Assembly (NCBI GenBank): GCA_023376005.1 | Contig: CM042151.1 | Location: forward strand, 74,522,054 to 74,586,053 | Direction: 5' to 3' | DNA length: 64,000 nt | Origin: Doryteuthis pealeii | Lineage: Eukaryota > Mollusca > Cephalopoda > Myopsida > Loliginidae | Shown: piece by piece, positions 53,761 through 64,000 of the stretch | Position numbering within the stretch: the stretch's first letter is position 1 | Layout: every line of letters starts with the position of its first letter | The notes under the pieces: generated by a model | What the model was told of the DNA's origin: nothing | Databases searched by the model: none | What the model saw: the letters and a program-made list of their open reading frames with translations, nothing else | Translations under genes and position numbers: made by a program

Positions 53761-55020
53761 ATAAATATCAAATTATAGAACTTTTGATGGTTTAATTGGT
53801 CACTTGCGGATCTGATCAGATATAGATATTATAGATTTAAAACACACACAACACACACACGCACACACGCATGTACACACAAAAATATGAGAGAAGAGAG
53901 ACAGCGAGACAGAGAGATAGAGAGAGCGAGCGAGCGTTTTTTTTTCTATCTTACAAAGATTTTATATCAAAGATTTTATAAAAAGTCAGTTGCCCAAAAG
54001 AGGATCGTAATAACGTGTAACGTTAAGTAGGGAGATAATAGATTTTGATATTAACATCGCCTTGATATATATATTGATATTAATATCGCATTCGCTTGGA
54101 CATTTTTTTACACTAAGTATTTCTAGTACCTACTCCCAGTTAACATGTGGGATTAAGTACATTTACTTGAATAAACAGATTTGTTATTTTTTCAACACTA
54201 AAGTAGGACTTTTGATGTGTTAGGCTAGAAATGAAAACTGGTCATATACGTTTACTTAGATATACGTTTACTTAAATAAAAAGATAAAATTACAAAGAAT
54301 TGAAAATCAGCTGACCAATGTTTCATCATTTAAATACGTTCCCTCTTACCTTGCTGATGGAATTTGTTTTTATAACGACCTCAATTAAAATTTCAAGAGG
54401 CTACACTCAGTTTTTAACTTGTAAATACACTCCCCACTAACTTTTAACTCGGTATACATACATTCTATTAACGGATTTTTGTAAAGGCAATATGTGTCAC
54501 CATCCACGGCTAAAATGTAGACTAAAAAGCGAAATAAATGATACTTTCAAAGATAATTCTTTAGCACCGGATTTGATTAAATGATTAAAAATACAAATGA
54601 CAAAAATATTTATTCAAAAAATGACGAATAACTTTTATTAAACGAGTTTTATTATGAAGTATAGGAATAAAGTAATATTTTTTTTAATGACTTTTTTTTC
54701 TTTGTTTATAAAAATTCATTTTGGCACATTGGTATGGTTACAAGCATATCTTTCTAATATTAATTTAGATACATTTATATATAGTATCGAATATTCCGAT
54801 CTAATGCTACCTATTTACTTATGCATGATTTTTTTACCTGGAATCATATTAGGTGTTTTTTTGTTTTTTTTAATAAGGCTAGATTTGAAAAAAAAAAAAA
54901 AAAAAAAAAGGCCGATATGAGTCGAGGTAAAAAATCATACAGAAGTGAATAGGTAGATATTCTAGCCAAAAACAAGACATTAGGTTTATAAGTTCCCAAA
55001 ATTCTCACTGGTTTATCCAA
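53761..55020. other. AT-rich stretch with simple repeats and one hydrophobic open frame
   Basis: Has CA and GA tracts at 53843-53935. An open frame of 88 codons at 54654-54920 has two Leu/Ile/Phe-rich segments and ends in a poly-Lys run read from poly(A). Its composition is what T-rich DNA gives by chance, so I do not call it a gene. Confidence 0.45.
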
Positions 55021-55023
55021 TTG

Positions 55024-55115
55024 GACACATGGCCTAGTGGAGTTAGGTTAAGAGAGTTCTAAGTGACAGTTATCTCTAGATTGCAGGTTCAATCCTTATC
55101 AAAGGCACAAGTGGC
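55024..55115 (+). mobile_element. tRNA-like SINE head (third type)
   Basis: A TGGCCTAGTGGAGTTAGG A box and a GCAGGTTCAATCCTTATC B box about 50 bases later: a tRNA-like Pol III promoter. The spacing is long for a class I tRNA and the acceptor ends do not pair. A poly(A)18 lies further downstream at 55239. Confidence 0.5.
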
Positions 55116-55649
55116 ATAGAATAATAATTAACACAGCTTAACGCCTCTCTGATCTCTCTGATTGAAAGTAAAAGCAGAATTATTTCAAGTTATAACCATG
55201 TTAGTGCTACTTTATGGCAACACATTTTTTTTTTACAAAAAAAAAAAAAAAAAAAGAAGCCCTCAAGAATTTCAGAATAAATGCAAACAGGGTCAAAAAT
55301 AATATATGTACTGGGTCAGTTACATTCAGGATTGTGAAGACCAGCCGTTTTCTCTCCCCGGTGTTATGCCTTGTGCCAAATTTATAGATTTGGATATTAG
55401 ATAGTTTTAATTTATTATATTGAAAGACGTATCTTCAAATCAAAGAAAATTTAATACTTTGTAGACGTTATGTGTGATTTCTTGAACATCGTCTCTTTCG
55501 TCCTTCTTCCAAATATATATCTAAACATAGGTTCGTATCCAGACAAAACCCTTCATTCGCCAAAACATCGAGCGATAAATTAAACACCTCAGCTGTAATG
55601 TACAACAAACCACGTTTTTTTTTAAAATAGAAACATCATAAAAATTAAG

Positions 55650-56454
55650 GGCGGACCCGAGCATCTGGAACCCCCTAAATCTAAAATTTTTTGTTTTTAT
55701 TTTTTTTTATTTTTCTTCAATGGATTATTATCGATTACACACCAATCTATCAGATTGTTAAAAAAATTCTAAAAAGTTATTTATTTTTCGAGTTTTCATG
55801 GGTGTTCATTTCCCCGTATAAGTTTATCATAAACGAGCCCCCTTATCGGAACCGCTCTATCTTAACAGTTGGGCTGAATTTGCACAAAGGTGTCAAAATT
55901 AAGGTGACACAGAAAAACAGAACCTACAAATTTTGTAATAAAACTTAATTTTAACTAAGGGGGTTTAGGTTTAGGGTTAGGGTCGGGTGGTTTTGGGTTT
56001 TAAGGTTAGTTTAATGGGAAAATAAATAATTTGGGTTCTGTTTTTTCTGGGCCACGCTAACTTTGACACCTTTGCGCAAGTTCAGTTCGGGCGGTTCCGA
56101 TATGGGGGATCGATTACTTATACGGGGAAATGAGCACCCCTGAAAACTCAAAAAATAAAGAACTTTTAAGAATTTAAAAAAAAATCTGATAGATTGGTGT
56201 GTAATCCATAATAATCTATTGAAGGAAAAAAAATGACTAAATAAAAAAATTGTTTAGCGCTTGCGATATGGGGGATGGATTTACGATAATTTTATACGGG
56301 CACTGAGCACCCCTGAAAACTCAAAAAATAAATAACTTTTTTGAATTATTTTTTTACAGTCTGATAGATGGTGTGCAATCGATAATAATCCATTGAAAGA
56401 AAAAGAAATTAAAAACAAAAATTTTAGATGGAGGAGGAGATGCTCAGGTCCGCC
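55650..56454. mobile_element. 805-bp fold-back transposon with 8-bp target duplication
   Basis: Flanked by perfect direct repeats AAATTAAG at 55642-55649 and 56455-56462. Termini are inverted: GGCGGACCCGAGCATCT at the left, and its reverse complement with one change at the right. Long inner inverted arms (about 55690-55930 against 56030-56240) share ATAGATTGGTGTG-, CACCCATGAAAACTC- and TACGGGGAAATG-type blocks. A second partial repeat of the right arm occupies 56255-56440. The unpaired centre holds GGTTTAGGTTTAGGGTTAGG. There is no transposase. An 8-bp duplication fits hAT-like mobilisation, among others. Confidence 0.75.
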
Positions 56455-56461
56455 AAATTAA

Positions 56462-56660
56462 GTAATTGGTGCTCTATGGAATTTGGAGAATCCCTTCATT
56501 GTCATTATTCACAGGTCTACTCAGATCCAAAGTTTTAGTAACTGTTACCATCTATAGTCCCATCTATAGGGACCGCTTAATATCCGGGTCAGGGACGGCT
56601 CAACCATCAGGACCTTGTCCACAGACATTACGGGTCGCTACCCAAATGATATTGTCTTCT
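56462..56660 (+). repeat. Degenerate copy of the 12-kb/29.4-kb dispersed repeat
   Basis: The order TTTGG..GAATCCCTTCATTGTCATTATTCA..GGTCTACTCAGATCC parallels 29750-29815 with many substitutions. It abuts the target duplication of the fold-back transposon. Confidence 0.4.
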
Positions 56661-56961
56661 GTTGCAGTCGAAATATTCTATAAAAGAAAGAGTTTATTGT
56701 AAAAAAATATAATGTTTACTTTGTTAGTTAATATACAGGAATATTTAAAGGAATTATTTTTAATGATTAAAATAATTTTTAGTGACATAATATATGCTGA
56801 CAAAATTGAAGGGAATCGTATATTAAAGTTTCAAACATATTTTATGAAATAACTTCACTTCATTAATTCAATTAAAAAGGCAAAATTCGATTTTTTATCA
56901 ATTTGAAACATTTAAGCGTAAAATACGCCAAAGCTAATCCGTACGTAAATAAGGGCAGTTT

Positions 56962-56990
56962 GTATGTATGTATGTATGTATGTATGTATG
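56962..56990. repeat. (GTAT)n microsatellite
   Basis: Seven GTAT units. The surrounding 56660-57160 is AT-rich with no gene seen. Confidence 0.9.
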
Positions 56991-57164
56991 GAGGAAACTA
57001 TGAAAATAAAACAAATAATGAAAAAGTAAATATATTTAAACATTTACTATAACCAGATCTTACTTTTTGAACAAAAATAATGAAGATTAGATTCATATTC
57101 GTGAAGATAATGAAAAATAATATTTAAATGATAACGGAATTGTTTTTTTTTTTTTTTTCATTTA

Positions 57165-57780
57165 GTATTTTCCGGGGTCCAGTGAGCTTCGGCCGCTGGA
57201 TCAGGTATAGTAAATAGCCCCTGGGATCGAGGCTATCCCCCAGGCAATACCTGCTCCTTTGATTTAAAGGGGCAGGGCTGGGTCTATTGCCCAGCGCCTG
57301 AGGGCCCCCCCCTTGAGGGGGAATGCCGACGGGATCGAAGCATTTTTTATGCGCCCACGTAATAACGAGTCCAGCGCTCATAAGTGGGATCAGAGGCAAA
57401 TATCTTACCCGCCTAGCCGGGGGTTCAGTGAGCTTCGGTCACAGGATCGTTATGTAAATTAATAGTGTCGATCCCAGGGGGGTATCCTCCAGGCAATACC
57501 TGCCGTCTTGATTTAAAGGGGCAGGGCTGAGTTTATTGCCAAGCGCCAGAGGTGCCCCCTTGAGGAGGAATGCCGACAGGATCGATGCAATTTTTATGCC
57601 CCCCCCCCAAAAACGAAACCTTGTGTCCAACGCTCATAAGTGGGATGAGAGGCAAATACCATTACCTTTTGCCTGACCTAGCCGGAGGCCCAGTGAGCTT
57701 CGGCCGCTGGATCGGTAAAGTTAATTATTAGCATCGATCCCAGGGGGCTAACTCCCTAGGCAATACCTGCCACTGGGATA
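57165..57780 (-). repeat. GC-rich tandem repeat, long form, about 2.4 units of 250 bp
   Basis: On the minus strand the units carry the same CTCATCCCACTTATGAG, AAAATTGCATCGATC and CACTGGACC blocks, plus an extra segment with GCCCTGCCCCTTTAAATC. Starts repeat at about 57171, 57423 and 57676. Confidence 0.7.
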
Positions 57781-57789
57781 CCTATTATT

Positions 57790-60700
57790 TAGAGACTGAA
57801 GCCATATTGATCTCTGTATTCAAAAATAGAACATTAGTAAAAAGAAATAAGATAAATATTGATAAACATGAAATATGGTCTAGTATTTATTTGATAATCT
57901 TAAGGTTATAGAGTAAAACTATATGCAAATCAGAATAAAAATAGATATTTATTATATATTAATTCAAAACATAACATATATATAAAATATCTTCATATAA
58001 TATAGGATAATAGTGTTAAAAATAAAAAAGGATCTTAGGACTTGTCAGAAGTTTCCTGTTATTCTCAGTAAGTAGTCATATGTTTTTATATACTATATAT
58101 AATTAGTAATAATAATACGATTCAACACACATTTATGTTATGGTAATCAATAAAATTGTCTATAATGATATTTAATTGGGGAAATTTAGTAAATGAAGAA
58201 TGGGTAGTTAAATATATAAGAAACATTGTCTACATTACCTCTGAAGAAAGGGGTCAAGGTCACCGAAGATATTTAGAATGAAATAACGGAACTTAACATC
58301 CCACAAACTGAGTTTTCTTATATATTCGCCACACCACTTGCACCTCCTCGCAACCTACCAACACCCAATTGCATATACTACTATCAACTCAAGACGAAAT
58401 TTATATATACATATAATATATATCTAATAATAATACATGCGCACTGAAAGCAACAGACCATCACCAAAGATCAACTCAGTACAACACACAGTAACCATAC
58501 GTTGGATCCATAACGAACACACACATCAATAATATAATATAATATATATAACTGTCCCATATACATATATAACGCTATCCACACCAACTAAATCACAACA
58601 TAATAATAATCAAACTACTGATATATGGAAAAGACGCAGCTAACAGAGCAGAGAATAAGAATAGCACTCACACGTCAATGAGAGGCGAGCACAAGGAGAA
58701 GAATGAGAGATGTGAGAAAGCAAAGAGGCGACGATTGTGTACTACTCTGAGAGAGTGTCGTTATTAATGGTATGACGATACCATCACAGCACAGACCAAT
58801 GACTGATATATAAAAGTAATCTACATATTATTTATTTAATATGCGTATATAGTTAGTGTGAGCTCATACCAAAACAGAACATATTGTAAATGACACAACA
58901 ATGTTAAATTATAACATAGAGTAGTAATAGTAGATAATAAATGACTAGAACTCTTGTGTATCAAAAACCCGGATTTATATGCCTACTTTTATACATACCT
59001 ATGCGGTGAGTTTCTTCATAGCTATTAATAGTAAATTTATCTAATATTAAATTGATTCCAGATCACATATCATATATAATGCAGTTATATATAAGTAGAA
59101 AAATACCAAAAACAATAATGGTAAGACAAAGACAAATATAGGAAACTAGTCTCACTCGAATCGTAATAACTCGCGCTAAGGACATAAAATCAGCACCAGA
59201 GTAAGGAAGCTTTGTGTAATTCAGAGTGCACCATGAGATTTGTATCAAGTACCACATAGTAAAACAGCCGCACTAGCTAGACTCGATAATCGGGTATGTG
59301 ATGAATTTCTCAGAAGAATCTTCTGTTGCAAGATCACAGGAGTGACTTCTGATAAGTGTTCTTCTTTTTTATGATGCATACTACACATACTCCTAGTCCA
59401 AATACCATCAGCTGACAGAGCCGCGGTTCGCGAAAGCAAGTATCATATAAGGAATGAAATAATAATATATAGGCTATTGATAATATATACTCATATGAGT
59501 AAATAAGAATCAATTTAATTAGTCCTGGCGGAGAATCACTGAGAGAGAACATATGTACTCACGAGAGCAACGCTTTTTACTCTAAAAAATTATCACGAAT
59601 AGAAATGGCGTGAAAAGATATTCAATTGGTATAAGAGTGGAGGAACTAACACATCATGTGAAGTGAAAATGACATTCTTCAACTCACATAAGAGATTTAT
59701 ATAATAATAGTATTAATTTAAGTGTAATAATAAACTCATTAGTATATTAATCTCTCTGTGAACGTTTCAGGATTAAAGATATATGGATAGACAGTGTACC
59801 ACTAAATATCCCGGTCTTCCATTACCTAGATCTCAATATAGTCATATGCTATTAAATCCAACATAGTAAAGAGTAAAAATGTATCCTTTGCTTAATTATA
59901 TGTTATTAATGTGTGAGGGGTGCAAGTTCTAACCAAAGAGTAATATTTATGAAGACGCGGGCAGAGGGGGATTGAGGGAGTGCAGCACTGTAGTAACTCA
60001 GCCGGCAGTTTATTCGTACATCCAGGGAATGGTAAATGCTATAAAACGAGACACAAGACTATGCTAATATCGACATACTCCGTAGAGTCATTCCTAACAT
60101 GTGAGCATCATCGGTCTTGCAAATATCAACACTAACTAGTCGAATACATTGGTAATATTGAGTGACAGAGAGTGGAGACTAACGCTAGTCTTAGAAATGA
60201 GTTAGGTAGTGCGAGCGACGTTCAGAGGATGCTAATAATAACCGACGAGTAACTGCCTCTGCGAGCGGCCATTGACTAGCATAATATGCCATAAGATGAG
60301 GAATTGACTCAAGACCTCTCTTGTCTTGTGAGAGATACTGTGCTGCCTGAATATCTCTTAATTAATAAGACTCTTATGACACTCTCTGGCCCTCTGTAGA
60401 TTATTCACTATTCACTGGGTGTATTCGGAAATTAATTAAATTTCTCACCGAGGCAGATGATGTTGATTAAACTGATTAATAATCTCATTATACTGTTTCT
60501 GTGGGATTGATCACAAACTATTTAGACTATAAATAGGTGTATGATCAGGGCAGACTAAAAGATGACTACGCACAAATTTTCAATTTATGGTATTATAATA
60601 GAACTGGTTGTAGCTCAATATAATGTACATTCAGTCTACGCTTAGCAAATGTAAATCATTGACGTGCAAAAGATACTTAGAACAGTGACATTCGAAAATG

Positions 60701-63700
60701 GCTATTATAGAGTTAGTAGTATCGTCTTGTAATATATGTGTACTTCGTAATGCTAGAAAACATTTAGTATGTGCATAGACACACTCCTGACCTGAGTAGC
60801 ATATGTATAAATTAAGACGTTCACGTAATTCTAGGGCTAGAAAATTGTAAACAGAGCTCTTTATTAATCTATAGCTCTTACACTTTAAAGAAACCCAGCT
60901 TAAATCTACATACTCCAATTAGAGTGCCAGCTAATGACCGAATATTGGATATGCAATCCTATGTTTTGAAGATAACGTTTCCTCTATACCTTTAAGCAGA
61001 CGGATTGTTATTATGGAATACACTCTAATCTCTCTCAATTAAAAGTCAAGTGGCCTACACTCACGTTATTATAAATCTTTTTATTTTACGACTCGGCAAG
61101 CAATAATAATGAAGTTAAACTCACGTCGACTCTCGCACATAAACATGACATAATATTATACAGAAAATTCTTTGGGAAGACCAAGAGCTAATGTTACCTA
61201 CCTACCATCACCAATAATTAGTTTTTCACTATGAGTCAATTCAATTAGGTTGAAACTATATGCATATGGTAATTTAAAATTAAATAAATAAACAATTAAT
61301 TAAGGTCTGACTATATGATATAGTAACTTTAAAACTTAATAAAATAAACAATTTATGCTAAAATATATTTTAAAAACCAATTACTAAAAACGTATACAAT
61401 ATAGAATAATTTAAACTCGAGATGTATACCCCTACAGGCTTTCCTAACAGTTAGACATTGACATCACCGCTCTTCTGGGTTGGCGACGACTTCAATGACC
61501 CACCTTTAAGGTGTGTTGTATATTGTAAACAAGTATCGATATGGTTAATTTACAAAGAGTTATCTATTTATTAGATAGCATTCTATTTAACTCAAACAAA
61601 TCATTCTCAGAAACTCTAATACCTATAATCAGAGCTATATATATCATAGAGCTTAAATATAAAATAGCAAGTATTAAATAAGTGTGTGAGCAACTACGAA
61701 TAATTTTCTGCTTAAAAACAATGTAAAATAAAATTATACATTCGAGTTTATCTACTTAACGAGAACTAATAAACTAATTGTGATGAAAGCCTTAGAATAA
61801 GAGTATTCTAATTACACATTAGATTATATATATGATAGTACAAGCATGATCAAATCATGATACCCATAATAATTCAGTAATTAGAGAGCACATTAATCAA
61901 CATCTAAACATGTTAAGACTTAAAACATCAAGGGTGAATATTTTCGATAATTTTAAATGATTTTATCATTTTAATTTTTATTTTCAAATACTTAAAAGTT
62001 TTTGAAATAAAATAACTAATTGCATTATAGAAATTCATTTATTAATAAGTATATACTGAAAATTTCATTAAAATAGATAATTACCTGAATCTTTGGTAAA
62101 ATTTTAAAAAAATCACTAAATTACGACTGGAAATCTCAATCGGAAATCAGTGCTACACAAATGAGTAGCATTAATATATACTATAATATTATACGCAGAA
62201 TTCAATATACAGTTTACTAAAAAAAAATAACTTATTCATTTTCTTTATATTCAAATTGTAACCTCCAATATGTCATAATCCAAGAAAAACCAGGCGCTAT
62301 TTATCACTGAGAGGAGTATTATCCATTGCTCAAAATATATAAACCTTGTAGCCTAATATCTAATTATATTATTCTATTTTATCGGATATTATTTCTAGAT
62401 TTACACTTTCTGTTATTTCATCTGGATTTCATTATAATTATCTTAAATTGTTTTAACATCGTGACATGGCAGAATATTAATTAACTAATAAACTAATTCT
62501 ATCAACACAAGATGTCATGTTCTAGAGAAATAAAATTAATAATACTAACAAGCCAATATCCACAACTCTACAGGATAATACATAATAAAATATAAAAAGA
62601 TAGAGATTATCGAGGACAACATGTGTGAGATACACACTAATCAAGCGCAGCTCCATATATTACAAATCTAAAAGAATACTGATATATCGCCTTAATTTCC
62701 ACCCATCGTCCGAGGAACAAAAAGAGTTGAAAACGCTGAAATCGCAAAAAAAAGAGGACAACTCCCTCTTGATACTTAAAGAAGCCGGGAAGCAATCAGA
62801 GTCAATACTTTGAACAGTAAGATTTCCGCCTGCATGTATACTGCACTAGAGCTCTCTGTCGGACACGTAGGGAACGAATGGCTATTTCAAGGTCCTTACA
62901 CTACAATTAGACAGTTCCAATTAAGAAGGAAGCATGTAACAGAGAATTACCTACACTGTCGCATCCACTGATTTTGGCAATCATCTGGTTAGACCAAATG
63001 TCGCACAGACATATTAAAAAATGGACAGCATAAAGATCCTGGGTATGAATGGCATAATATATTTAAACCGGGAAAAGTTAAGATACCATTTCAATTAGTT
63101 TATAATAACGTAAAAATCTTGACAAAATAATTAACAATCATTTAATAATATCAGCAAATAAATTATGTATTCGCACATTTTCTTTAACATAAAATTCATT
63201 GTGGAATATTTGCATGACATCATAAATAAATTTAGTAGCATATTTCATGTATGCATATAAAAAAGTTTTTGACAAAATAACAGAATAACCAAAAAATGAT
63301 GTCAATATAGTTAGATGTTTCTTTGTGTGTAATTTGTTTTATTTTATCTTCTCCTAGATAATGCTGTATATTTTTTAAACATTGGTTAAATGATTTAAGC
63401 AGGCTCAAATAAAAAATTCTAGAATTTTTGTATAGAATTCAAATGTCTTAATGGAAATGTTCAAAGTATTAATTAATTAGATCTACATAAATTAACTGAC
63501 TATTAAAATACAATATATTATTACCTCTTCTACTTTTGAGTTTCACGTTTTTTAGATGCGTCAGCGGCCTGCTATATATTCTTTTTTCATAAAAACTGCC
63601 GATTTAAAAGAATAGAAATATGAATATACATGCTCTAACAATATAATAAAAAGAGGAATGTAGTTTAGACTCGGCATTCTCTTCTCTCATCTTTATGATT

Positions 63701-64000
63701 CGATATCGAAGACGATGAGCCTGGCTGTATAAAGCAGACGGGTTTATCACGGTACCTATATGCCGTCGATTAGCAGAGCAGAGCATGATGTAACATCATT
63801 TTAATTAAATTGGTATATTGTGTAAATAATGAATGAAAGAATTCAATAGAACATATTTGGTGACTAGGCACGTGATAGAGGATATTAAAAAAATTATACA
63901 TGTCAATTGAACAAATCTGGTTTTTACTATCTATGACTTACTTCTCTCGATGCTTTAGACAATAGGACGTTTCGAAGAATAAGGATAGGAAATGATAAAT
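57790..64000. other. Featureless, noisy-looking AT-rich region
   Basis: No frame above about 95 codons, no splice-flanked exon, few long homopolymers and no clean microsatellites, in contrast to the rest of the window. Only blurred copies of known repeats appear: 61990-62110 resembles the end of repeat E (GAAAATTTCATTAAAAT kept) and 63320-63440 resembles R2. Either old DNA or poorly corrected sequence. Confidence 0.5.

Noticed and set aside
54654..54920. Two-segment membrane protein of 88 residues
   Set aside because: Hydrophobicity is expected from T-rich DNA and the end is poly(A) read as Lys. No homologue recognised and no splice sites.
55960..55990. True telomere
   Set aside because: Only a few degenerate TTAGGG-like units, enclosed inside a transposon with target duplications.

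Overview
The window is eukaryotic and non-coding-rich. It is AT-rich and crowded with satellite DNA, (TA)n, (CT)n and (TG)n microsatellites, tRNA-derived SINE pieces and inverted-repeat elements. The only convincing protein-coding material is a poly-C2H2 zinc-finger exon, present in two nearly identical copies, and a short Ala/Pro-rich protein. Both sit behind good 3' splice sites. Poly-zinc-finger genes among dense TA/CA microsatellites and SINEs fit a mollusc, probably a cephalopod, but this is inferred from style and not from a marker gene. I see no rRNA, functional tRNA, CRISPR, operon, or intact transposase or reverse transcriptase.

Layout: 1-9430 is a 62-bp AT-rich satellite. 9431-15313 (arm A) is repeat-rich sequence with SINEs and a small terminal-inverted-repeat element carrying a candidate hammerhead ribozyme. 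15313-16140 is a decayed paralogue of a zinc-finger 3' end. 16326-23677 (arm B) carries the zinc-finger exon on the minus strand. 23463-25492 is a fold-back that ends at a 10-N gap (25493-25502). After the gap, 25503-26208 contains another fold-back, 26209-32392 is arm A in inverted orientation (A'), and 32393-34438 is 33 inverted satellite units. 34439-43768 (region C) is mostly dispersed and tandem repeats. 43769-50330 is arm B inverted (B') with a second zinc-finger exon on the plus strand. The Ala/Pro-rich gene lies at 51519-52056 on the minus strand. An 805-bp fold-back transposon with a perfect 8-bp target duplication is at 55650-56454, a GC-rich tandem repeat at 57165-57780, and 57.8-64 kb is featureless, noisy-looking sequence.

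The order A-B | A'-C-B' is not a simple palindrome. Read in reverse, the right-hand contig is B-C-satellite-A, so its end overlaps the start of the left-hand contig (satellite-A-...-B). The simplest reading is that two overlapping or allelic contigs were joined at the N gap in the wrong orientation, so much of the apparent inverted duplication may be an assembly product. Single-base indels in homopolymers break the zinc-finger and Ala/Pro frames and crowd the first 5 kb of satellite, which points to an incompletely polished long-read assembly.

The most interesting biology is the candidate type I hammerhead ribozyme inside a 193-bp element with 34-bp terminal inverted repeats. Next come the fold-back transposon with a telomere-like core and the zinc-finger array whose finger number differs between its two copies.
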